NCBI RefSeq assembly: GCF_024198255.1 | Contig: NZ_JAJVKW010000001.1 | Span: 62,001 to 126,000 of the forward strand | Direction of reading: 5' to 3' | Origin: Myxococcus guangdongensis | GTDB taxonomy: Bacteria > Myxococcota > Myxococcia > Myxococcales > Myxococcaceae | Length of the DNA stretch: 64,000 bases | In this document: piece by piece, positions 54,443-62,362 of the stretch | Position numbering within the stretch: the stretch's first letter is position 1 | Layout: each line of letters begins with the position of its first letter | Made by a program: the position numbers and the translations under genes | Notes under the pieces: model-generated | Told to the model about the DNA's origin: nothing | Databases searched by the model: none | The model's input: the letters and a program-made list of their open reading frames with translations, nothing else

Positions 54443-57034
54443 ATGTCGAAACACAGTCGTTCGTGGTGGGTTCCACGGCTCGCCACGCTGGTCTTCGCGG
54501 GAGTGGCGGCGCCCGAGGTGCTCGCGGCGGAGCGCCCTTCATTGGTGAACACGCGCATCACCACGCCGTTCGGCGCGAACGGGCATTCGTCCACGATTGA
54601 TGGCCGCGTCTTCGTGGGCAACATCCGCGAGGACGCCGCGACGACGACCACGACCTGGGTGGCGAGGGTGTTCCGCCCGGAGGCGGTGACGTACGACGCG
54701 GAGGGCAAGCCCCACTTCTCCGCCGCGTTCTCCACCGGGCGCACCACGACGGTGAGGAACGGGGAGAACGCGCTGGCGTTCTGCTTCACCCATCCGGCCC
54801 TGCCCTACACGCTGGTGGAGGGGCTCGCGGTGTACCAGCCGTTCCTCTTCGACTCGATGATGTTCAACGGCCCCAACGTGTTCCGCCGCCGTCCGGTGGA
54901 CCTCCGCGTGTCCCAGCCCTTCACGGCCCAGGCGGACATCTCGTCGTTCACCACCGGCAACCTGGAGACGCTGACCACCGTCACCGGCGCGAGCATCCGA
55001 GGCATCGAGCCGACGATGACCTCCGACGGCCGGCTGCTCATCTTCCAGGGCGGTCCCCAGAACGACGGCGGCATCGACCACCTGATGTACGCGTACAACC
55101 CCACGCCGTGCGCCGCCTCGGGATGGAGCAACCCGCGCCCCCTGTCGATGATGAACATCGACACGGCCTCCGGCGTGCAGCGCTATCCGCTGGCGCGGCA
55201 GAAGCTCAAGGCCTCCACCGGTGAGCTCTTCGGCGAGACGACCTCCGGCGCGCTGCTGCGCGGCGCGTACCCCTGGGTGGACCACGAGGGACGCAACGTC
55301 ACGTACACCGGCGTCGTCTACACGGATGGCGCGCGCCGGGAGGCGGTGAGCCTGATTGGCGCGGACACGGGCTGGACGGCGTACCACATCGATGGCGCCA
55401 TCAACACGGGCCGGCTCGACATCGCGCACCTCTTCTACTCGGGCCCGATGTGGAACTTCGAGCAGGAGCGCGCCCCGGAGCAGAACTTCCCGCCCGGCGC
55501 CAACAACGACAGTCGCTACCTGCCGGTGACGAAGTCCCACGACGTGCTCGCCCTCTTCGGCAGCAACACGTCGGACTACAACGAGGTGGACGTGGGCGAG
55601 CTGGTGGACCCCTTCCACGTGCTCAACCTGCCCATGAACGAGCTGGTGACGCGCGCGGGCGCCTACGACTTGACGCGCACGCCGGACCACTCGGGCTCCT
55701 TCTACACGGGCACCCTCACCGGCACCGCGTCCATCTCCGCCGGCAACTTCGTGACGCAGTCCACCTCCGGCTCGCTGTGGGAGCCGCACGGCAAGGGCAA
55801 GGCGCTCGTCGTCCCCGGCGGCGGCGCCCTCTCGGTGAATCTCACCGATGCCAGCGGCACCGTGCGCGGCGTGGGCGCGCTGGTGCGAGGCTTCACCGTG
55901 CAGCTCGCCGTCCGCCCCGACGCGAACATCCACGCGGGCTGCACCACCGGCAATCCCTATCGCTACCTCTTCCAGAAGTCGGGGGCCATCGACCTCATCT
56001 ACGAGTCCGACAACACGGTGCAGCTCTCCTTCGTCATCAACGGCACCCGCGTGCGCCTGGGGCGCAGCCCTCCGCTCCCTGTCGGCGCGTGGACCCACCT
56101 GGGCTACTCGTGGGACGGCGTCACCGGCGTCTTCCGCGAGTACCTCAACGGCGTGCCCACGCGCCGCGTCCTCCCGGTGGCTCCGGGCAGCTTCCGCCTG
56201 GGCACGGGCGTGCTGAGCATCGGCGCGGGCAACGTGATGAGCACCGAGTCCTGCCCCGCCAACGGCGAGGGCTCCTTCAAGGGCGCCATCGACGAGGTCC
56301 GCTTCTTCAGTCACGCGCGCTCGGCCCGCTCCATCTGCATGACCTCGCCGGGCGCGGCCTGTCTGGACACCGCCATCCAGGAGACACCCACGGAGGGACA
56401 GTTCGGCATGAGCCAGCAGCTCCACCTGTGCAACAGCTACGCGGCCCTGGGCACCCGGGCTTGCTCGGCCGCCATGCACCGCGTCTGCGCGCAGCGAGGC
56501 GCCCATGACGCGCTGGCCAACAGCACCAACGTCCTGGAGACGATTCAGCAGCTCATCGGCAACCGTCCGCCCATCTCGCTCCTGGGCGTGCTCGCGGGCG
56601 CCACCGCGACCGACGTCAACGTGGCCTGTGGTCCCATCCAACACGAGAGCGTGGCCGTCACCTTCGAGGAGCTGTCGCGCCTGCACGGGCTCTGCACGGA
56701 CGAGCGCGTCGCGCAGACGCTCGACTGCGGCGCCGCCGCGCATCGCTGGTGCAACAAGCTGGGCTGGACGACGGGACAGATTTTCGAGGTGACGTCTCGT
56801 CCCTGGGTGGGCTGCTTCAACTCCGGCCTCATCCAGGACGTGCCCAAGGACCAGCTCGGCCCCGTGTCCAACACCAGCGCCTTCATGGCCACCGACTCCA
56901 AGCTGGAGGTCAGCCGGTGGTGCCAGGCGAAGGGCTTTGGCGCCGGCACGGTGCAGGAGCTGGGCTTGGGCTACCTCGCGCAGGTGCACTGCTTCCAGCC
57001 CGCCGTGACGGTGCCCTGGAAGATCAACCCCTGA
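54443..57034 (+). CDS. Large secreted LamG-domain protein
   Basis: An 863-residue exported protein with a signal peptide (LATLVFAGVAAPEVLA). The first 400 residues are beta-rich with a propeller-like strand (PTMTSDGRLLIFQGG). A LamG/concanavalin-like domain lies at about 450-640 (VGAWTHLGYSWDGVTGVFRE and SFKGAIDEVRFFSHARS). The C-terminal 220 residues have many cysteines spaced like a repeated small fold (LHLCNSYAALGTRACSA, then VAQTLDCGAAAHRWCNKLGW). AGGAGGT precedes the ATG at 54443. Function unknown; a glycan- or surface-binding role is plausible. Confidence 0.78.
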   Translation: MSKHSRSWWVPRLATLVFAGVAAPEVLAAERPSLVNTRITTPFGANGHSSTIDGRVFVGNIREDAATTTTTWVARVFRPEAVTYDAEGKPHFSAAFSTGRTTTVRNGENALAFCFTHPALPYTLVEGLAVYQPFLFDSMMFNGPNVFRRRPVDLRVSQPFTAQADISSFTTGNLETLTTVTGASIRGIEPTMTSDGRLLIFQGGPQNDGGIDHLMYAYNPTPCAASGWSNPRPLSMMNIDTASGVQRYPLARQKLKASTGELFGETTSGALLRGAYPWVDHEGRNVTYTGVVYTDGARREAVSLIGADTGWTAYHIDGAINTGRLDIAHLFYSGPMWNFEQERAPEQNFPPGANNDSRYLPVTKSHDVLALFGSNTSDYNEVDVGELVDPFHVLNLPMNELVTRAGAYDLTRTPDHSGSFYTGTLTGTASISAGNFVTQSTSGSLWEPHGKGKALVVPGGGALSVNLTDASGTVRGVGALVRGFTVQLAVRPDANIHAGCTTGNPYRYLFQKSGAIDLIYESDNTVQLSFVINGTRVRLGRSPPLPVGAWTHLGYSWDGVTGVFREYLNGVPTRRVLPVAPGSFRLGTGVLSIGAGNVMSTESCPANGEGSFKGAIDEVRFFSHARSARSICMTSPGAACLDTAIQETPTEGQFGMSQQLHLCNSYAALGTRACSAAMHRVCAQRGAHDALANSTNVLETIQQLIGNRPPISLLGVLAGATATDVNVACGPIQHESVAVTFEELSRLHGLCTDERVAQTLDCGAAAHRWCNKLGWTTGQIFEVTSRPWVGCFNSGLIQDVPKDQLGPVSNTSAFMATDSKLEVSRWCQAKGFGAGTVQELGLGYLAQVHCFQPAVTVPWKINP

Positions 57035-57045
57035 GCCCCTGACGT

Positions 57046-57071
57046 CCTTCAGGTTCCCTGGAGCCTGAAGG
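57046..57071. terminator. Hairpin at convergent gene ends
   Basis: CCTTCAGG (57046-57053) pairs with CCTGAAGG (57064-57071) and can extend by two pairs. It overlaps the end of the PLP-enzyme gene. Confidence 0.45.
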
Positions 57072-58806
57072 GCGCCACACTCGCTCCGGCGGAGTGCTCG
57101 CGGTTGAGCACCTCGAGCACTTCGCCAGGGAGCGGGAACCACCGCAGTCGCTCGGCCTCCGCGCGGAGCGGCGCGTCATCCGTCTTCAGGCTCGCGTAGT
57201 CCTGGAGCGCCTCCTCGACGGCGTCGTGTGCGCGAGCGACATAGCGGGTCAGCTCCGTCTCTGGCACGGAGCGTCCGGGAGCGGGCGCCTCGGCATGGCC
57301 GTGCGCATAGGACAGCGCCTCCAGGCGTCGCAGCGTGCGCTGGTGGCCCCGGTAGCGCCACTGTCCGGTGGCCGGGTCCAACACGTAGCGCGGCAGCAGC
57401 TTCCACCCCTCGGTGGCGACGAAGTCCACCGCGTCCAACAGGAAGCCGAACGTCGTCTCGGACAGGAAGTAGTTGAAGCCCAGACGCACCCAGCCGGGCT
57501 TCACTCCGTCCGTGCCGCTCAGGATGACGTCCTGGAAGCGGTGGCTCGTGACGGGGTCGATGCTCAGCAGGCGATGGCCGTACGGGCCCGCGCAGGAGCA
57601 ACCTCCCCGCGCCTGGATGCCGAACAAGTCGTTGAGCAGGGCGACCACGAAGTGGTGGTGGAGGTACGCGTCACCGTGGCGGACGAGGAAGCTCACGATG
57701 GGGAGCCGGGGCAGCGCGGGGTTGCCCAGGATTCGCAACGCGGGGTTCGCGCCCCAGCGTTCGAGGGCTCGGCGGACGAAGTCCTTCTCCAGCGCGTCGA
57801 TGTGCTCCACGCTCACGGACTCGCGCAGGCGGAACACCAGCCCGGCGCGAATCGAGTCCACGATGGCGGGCGTGCCGCCCTCTTCCCGATGCACCGGGTC
57901 TCGCTGGTAGACGTGCTCGCTGCCGCTCACATAGGACACCGTGCCTCCACCCGGCACGGTGGGGATGCGGTTGCCGAGCAGCTTGCGTTTGACGACGAGC
58001 ACCCCCGTCGTGCCCGGCCCGCCGATGAACTTGTGCGGTGACAGGAACGCCGCGTCCTTCTCCACGCGAGGCCGCGCGGGGCCGTCCTCGCGGCCATTCA
58101 TCTCCACGCGGACGTAGGGGCCCGCCGCGGCGAAGTCCCAGAACGCGAGCGCGCCGTGGCGACGCAGGAGCGCGCCCAGGCCTTCCAAGTCGCTCAGGAT
58201 GCCGGTGACGTTGCTCGCGGCGGAGAAGCTGCCGATGCGCAGCGGGCGCTCCTGGTGCCGCACCAACTCCCGCTCCAGGTGGGCCTGGTCGATGCGACCG
58301 TCCGCGTCCTCGTCGATGGTGACCACGTCCGCGATGGACTCGCGCCAGGGCAAGTCGTTGCTGTGGTGCTCGTACGGCCCCACGAACACCACGGGTCGCT
58401 CGGCGGCGGGGATGCGCGAGCGCAAGTCGTAGCGCGCGTCCAGGTCCGCGGGGATGCGCAGGTTGAGGATGTCGATGAGCTTGCAGACGGCCGCCGTGGC
58501 GCCCGCGCCACAGAAGAGCACGACGTCCTCGGGCCCTCCGCCCACGGCCGCATGGATGATGTCGCGCGCGTCCTCGCGAAAGCGCGTCGTCTGGGCGCCG
58601 GTACCGGACGTCTCCGAGTGGGTGTTGGCGTAGAACGGGAGCACGTGGTCCCGGATGAAGTCCTCGATGAAGCCCAGGGAGCGCCCCGACGCGGCGTGGT
58701 CCGCGTACGTGAGCCGGCGGGCGCCAAAGGGCCCGTCGAGCACCCGCCCCTCCCCCAGGATGGCGCTTCGAATCGACTCGACCAGCCGTGTACGCGCGTC
58801 TTGCAT
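57049..58806 (-). CDS. Class V aminotransferase (cysteine desulfurase-like PLP enzyme)
   Basis: A 585-residue PLP enzyme of the cysteine-desulfurase/selenocysteine-lyase fold. Visible are LTYADHAASGRSL, YANTHSETSGTGA, GAGATAAVCKLI, FVGPYEHHSND, the PLP lysine in LSPHKFIGGPGTTG, and a late RGGCSCAGPYGH where the mobile cysteine of desulfurases usually sits. It is about 150 residues longer than a typical SufS, with an extra helical C-terminus. AGAGGT precedes the ATG at 58806. Its substrate is not certain. Confidence 0.82.
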   Translation of the reverse strand: MQDARTRLVESIRSAILGEGRVLDGPFGARRLTYADHAASGRSLGFIEDFIRDHVLPFYANTHSETSGTGAQTTRFREDARDIIHAAVGGGPEDVVLFCGAGATAAVCKLIDILNLRIPADLDARYDLRSRIPAAERPVVFVGPYEHHSNDLPWRESIADVVTIDEDADGRIDQAHLERELVRHQERPLRIGSFSAASNVTGILSDLEGLGALLRRHGALAFWDFAAAGPYVRVEMNGREDGPARPRVEKDAAFLSPHKFIGGPGTTGVLVVKRKLLGNRIPTVPGGGTVSYVSGSEHVYQRDPVHREEGGTPAIVDSIRAGLVFRLRESVSVEHIDALEKDFVRRALERWGANPALRILGNPALPRLPIVSFLVRHGDAYLHHHFVVALLNDLFGIQARGGCSCAGPYGHRLLSIDPVTSHRFQDVILSGTDGVKPGWVRLGFNYFLSETTFGFLLDAVDFVATEGWKLLPRYVLDPATGQWRYRGHQRTLRRLEALSYAHGHAEAPAPGRSVPETELTRYVARAHDAVEEALQDYASLKTDDAPLRAEAERLRWFPLPGEVLEVLNREHSAGASVAPFRLQGT

Positions 58807-58945
58807 CGCTCGCACCTCTCGTGGTGGAGCCCAGCGTCCCGCCGAAGCGCCTCGACTGTCCAGCCCCCACGCGCCGACGGGCCGCGTCAGCCACGCAAGC
58901 GCCGCCCCGTCACTGCGCCGCCCCATGTTAGCGTGAGCACACTCC

Positions 58946-61900
58946 ATGAACTTTCGCTTCCAGTGCTGGGTGCAGCGCCACGCCAGCGGCCGGGTGACGC
59001 TCACCCCGCTGTCACTTCCCCACCTCGCGGTGCACGCGGACTCCCTGGAGAAGGCCACCGAGGAGCTCACGCTGGCGCTCGACGACCAGCTCACCCGCAT
59101 CCATCCCCGCCGAGTCCCCGAGTTCATCTCGGCCACGGGTGGCGCCCCGCACTCGCTGGAGCTGAAGGCAATCCCCGTCTGGGGCGGGGAGCAGAACGCC
59201 GTCGCCCCGCTGTCGCTCTTCGCCGTCTCCGCGCCCACGCACCAGTCCTACCTGGGCCTGAACACGCCGCGCCTGGAGACGCAGCTGTGGTTCCAGGGGA
59301 AGTCACTCCCCGACGATGCCCCGGAGCGCCTGCGCGAGCGGCTGGAGGGGCTCAGTGACGCGCGCCTGTTGGCCCTGCGCGCCGATGGAGGCGAGGCGTT
59401 GATCGACGTGGAGGTGGAGGCCACCCCCACGCGCCTGTCGGCCCTGACGCCGCGCCAGCTCCACCTGGACATCCGCCCACCGCCGCGCCCACCGGACGCA
59501 CCGGACCCGTCCGACGAGCCTCGCGTCACCGGGCCGCTCGACGAAGAGGACGAAGAGGAGGTCTTCGACGACGACACGTGGGAGCCCCGGAAGCGCAAGC
59601 GGCGCCATGAGCCGGGGGACAAGGCCGCCAGGCCGCCCCCCACGCCCGTGCTGGACCGCATCGCGGTGCCCTGGCACAAGCTCGCGGAGGACGGGCAGTT
59701 GGACCCCGCCTACGAGCAGGACGGGCTGGTCTCCCTGCTCCGCGCCCGACTGGCCGCGAAGGACGCGGAGGCCGTGGTGCTGGTGGGCCCCTCGGGCGTG
59801 GGCAAGTCCGCCCTGCTGCACGCGCTCGCCGAGGCGCTGCGCGCCCCCACCGCCTCGGACGACGAGCGCGCGCGGCCCTTCTTCTTCGTGGACGGCAGCC
59901 GTCTCATCGCGGGCGAGGGGATGTGGGGCGGCTGGCAGCAGCAGGTGCTCCAGTCCTACCGCGAGGCCTCCGAGGCCCGCGCCATCCTCGCCCTGGGCCA
60001 CGCCGTCGACCTGCTCGACGCGGGCAAGAGCGCGCACAGCGACCAGAACGTGGCGCAGCTGCTCCTACCGCTGCTCTCCACCCGCGAGGTGTCCGTGGTG
60101 GCCGAGGCCACGGCGGAGACGTGGGCCCAGGTGGAGCGCCGCAACGCCAGCTTCGCGCGCCTGTTCTCCGTGGTGCGCGTGGACGAGCCCGCGCTGGAGT
60201 CCCTCTCCCGCATCCTCACGCGCGTGGCCCAGGACATTGTGGGCGCCACGTCGCTGGAGGTGAAGCCGGAGGCCCTGGAGGAGGTCCGCTTCCTGTGCCG
60301 GCGCTTCCTGCCCTACGGCGCGCAGGTGGGCAACGCGGTGGCCTTCCTCCGGCGGCTGCTCGCCACCTGCACCCACGCGGCCCAGGCCCACGTCACGCGC
60401 CTGGACGCCGTCCGCCAGTTCGCCTCCGAGTCCGGAATCCCCGAGTCGCTCCTGCGCGACGACATGCCCCTGGAGGCCGAGCAGGTCCGCGCGTTCCTCG
60501 CCACGCGCGTGCTGGGACAGCCGACGGCGGTGGAGCGGGTCGCCAACGTCGTGTCCGTGCTGAAGGCGGGGCTTGCGGACACGCGAAGGCCGCTGGGCGT
60601 GCTCCTGTTCGTGGGGCCCACGGGCGTGGGCAAGACGGAGCTGTCCAAGGCCCTGGCGGAGCTGCTGTTCGGCTCTCGTGAGCGCATGGTGCGCCTGGAC
60701 ATGGGCGAGTACGCCGGCCCGGACGCGCTCCTGCGCTTGCTGGGTGACGGCCAGACGCCGGGCCACCTCTCCGCGGCCGTGCGCCGTCAGCCCTTCTGCG
60801 TGGTGCTGCTGGACGAGGTGGAGAAGGCCCACCCCGCCGTGCACGACGCGCTGCTGGGCGTGCTGGGCGAAGGCCGGCTCACCGATGCATCGGGCCGCTT
60901 CACCGACTTCCGCAACGCCGTGCTCGTGCTGACGAGCAACCTGGGCGCGGACACGTGGCGCGCGCGCGTGGGCTTCGACTCGCTGGGCGGCGTCCCCGAC
61001 GTGGCCGCCCTGCGCACGCACTACCTGGCGGAGGTGCAGCGCTTCTTCCGGCCGGAGATGTTCAACCGCCTGGACGACACCATCGTCTTCTCGCCCCTGT
61101 CCGCGGAGCTGCTGCGTCGGCTGGTGGTGCGCGAGGTGGAAGCCGTGCGACGCCGCTCCGGCCTGTCCCGCCACGACGCGAGCCTGGAGGTCTCCGAGTC
61201 CGCGCTGGACTGGCTCGCCGCGCGCGGCTTCGACCCGCGCTACGGCGCGCGTCCCCTCAAGCGGGCCCTGGAGCGGGAGCTGGTGGTGCCCGTGGCGGCC
61301 TGGCTCGCGGAGCACCCGACGAGCGGCCCGGTGACGCTGCACGTGGAGGGTGGCGACGGTGGCCTGAGCTTGCGCGCGGAGGCGGTGGGCGGCGCGGCCG
61401 AGGGCGTGGGCCGTCAGGCCATCGAGCAGGTGCTGGAGGAGGCCGCCTCCCTGCGCGCGGAGGTGCAGCGCTGGGGCCGCTCTCCGCCCATGCGCGTGCT
61501 TCGCCAGGAGCTGGCCGTCTTCGACAAGATGTCCCGACAGACGTCCTACTGGGAGGAGCGCTCGCTGGCGGAGGAGTCGTCCCGCAAGTCCGGCGAGGCG
61601 CGTGAGCTGGACAAGGCCTTCCGCGAGTGCGCCCAGCAGACGGAGGCCATCGAGGACCTGCTCTTCGAGGCGCACCTGTCGCGCTCGGTGGGACAGGCGG
61701 AGTCGCTCGCGCGCGACGTCACCTCGCTGCGCACCACGTTCCGTCCCTTGAGGGAGCGGCTGTACGGGAGCCTCTACCAGTACTCGCGCAGCGTCTCCCT
61801 CATCCTGGTCCCCAGCCGCGGCGCCTGGGCCCGGCTGTGCTTCCTGGCGGCCTCCTACGAGCGCTGGTGCAACAGCAAGCAGCTCACGTTCCAGCGCGTG

Positions 61901-62359
61901 CTCATGTGGCCCTACCAGAAGCCGGAGGGAGAGAAGGCGCCTCGCAAGCCACCGCCTCCGACGTGGAGCTACGAGAAGCTCGAGGACCTGACGAAGCTGA
62001 AGACGACGCCCGTGGCCTACGCCATCGAGGTGACGGGCGAGACGCGCCCCCTGCTGCTCTCCGCCGAGCACGGCGTGCACCGCTTCGTGGAGGGGAGCCA
62101 GGCGGCGCTGGTCCGCGTGCTCTTCACGTCGAATCCGTACAGCAGGGACGTGCTACCCGACTGGGAGAAGCTCGAGAAGCTGCTGCCGAAGGAGGAGGTC
62201 CGGAGGATTCGCCCCGGCTCGACCGAGATGGCGGGCGGCTCCGTGGAGGACCTGCGCACCGGCGCGCGCGTGCGCTACGCGGGCGGCGTGTTGGACATGG
62301 AGTCCCTGCAGGAGCCGTGGATGAACTGGCGCGTGTTCGGCGAGACGGAGGAGGACTGA
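58946..62359 (+). CDS. Divergent Clp-like AAA+ protein with release-factor-like tail
   Basis: A 1137-residue protein. Residues 1-180 form an unfamiliar domain also found in the next gene, not a Clp N-domain. An acidic/basic linker follows. D1 has Walker A GPSGVGKS (281-288), but the Walker B position reads AILALGHA (346-353), without the Asp-Glu pair. D2 is well kept: GPTGVGKT (557-564), VVLLDE (619-624), LTSN, Arg finger FNRLD (706-710) and sensor 2 GARPLKRALE; its pore loop lacks the GYVGYE segment. A helical region (822-935) leads to a tail (about 936-1120) resembling the PCRF region of release factors, with LLLSAEHGVHRF at 1036-1047. No ClpP or M-domain is seen. Function unknown. Confidence 0.8.
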   Translation: MNFRFQCWVQRHASGRVTLTPLSLPHLAVHADSLEKATEELTLALDDQLTRIHPRRVPEFISATGGAPHSLELKAIPVWGGEQNAVAPLSLFAVSAPTHQSYLGLNTPRLETQLWFQGKSLPDDAPERLRERLEGLSDARLLALRADGGEALIDVEVEATPTRLSALTPRQLHLDIRPPPRPPDAPDPSDEPRVTGPLDEEDEEEVFDDDTWEPRKRKRRHEPGDKAARPPPTPVLDRIAVPWHKLAEDGQLDPAYEQDGLVSLLRARLAAKDAEAVVLVGPSGVGKSALLHALAEALRAPTASDDERARPFFFVDGSRLIAGEGMWGGWQQQVLQSYREASEARAILALGHAVDLLDAGKSAHSDQNVAQLLLPLLSTREVSVVAEATAETWAQVERRNASFARLFSVVRVDEPALESLSRILTRVAQDIVGATSLEVKPEALEEVRFLCRRFLPYGAQVGNAVAFLRRLLATCTHAAQAHVTRLDAVRQFASESGIPESLLRDDMPLEAEQVRAFLATRVLGQPTAVERVANVVSVLKAGLADTRRPLGVLLFVGPTGVGKTELSKALAELLFGSRERMVRLDMGEYAGPDALLRLLGDGQTPGHLSAAVRRQPFCVVLLDEVEKAHPAVHDALLGVLGEGRLTDASGRFTDFRNAVLVLTSNLGADTWRARVGFDSLGGVPDVAALRTHYLAEVQRFFRPEMFNRLDDTIVFSPLSAELLRRLVVREVEAVRRRSGLSRHDASLEVSESALDWLAARGFDPRYGARPLKRALERELVVPVAAWLAEHPTSGPVTLHVEGGDGGLSLRAEAVGGAAEGVGRQAIEQVLEEAASLRAEVQRWGRSPPMRVLRQELAVFDKMSRQTSYWEERSLAEESSRKSGEARELDKAFRECAQQTEAIEDLLFEAHLSRSVGQAESLARDVTSLRTTFRPLRERLYGSLYQYSRSVSLILVPSRGAWARLCFLAASYERWCNSKQLTFQRVLMWPYQKPEGEKAPRKPPPPTWSYEKLEDLTKLKTTPVAYAIEVTGETRPLLLSAEHGVHRFVEGSQAALVRVLFTSNPYSRDVLPDWEKLEKLLPKEEVRRIRPGSTEMAGGSVEDLRTGARVRYAGGVLDMESLQEPWMNWRVFGETEED

Positions 62360-62362
62360 CTC

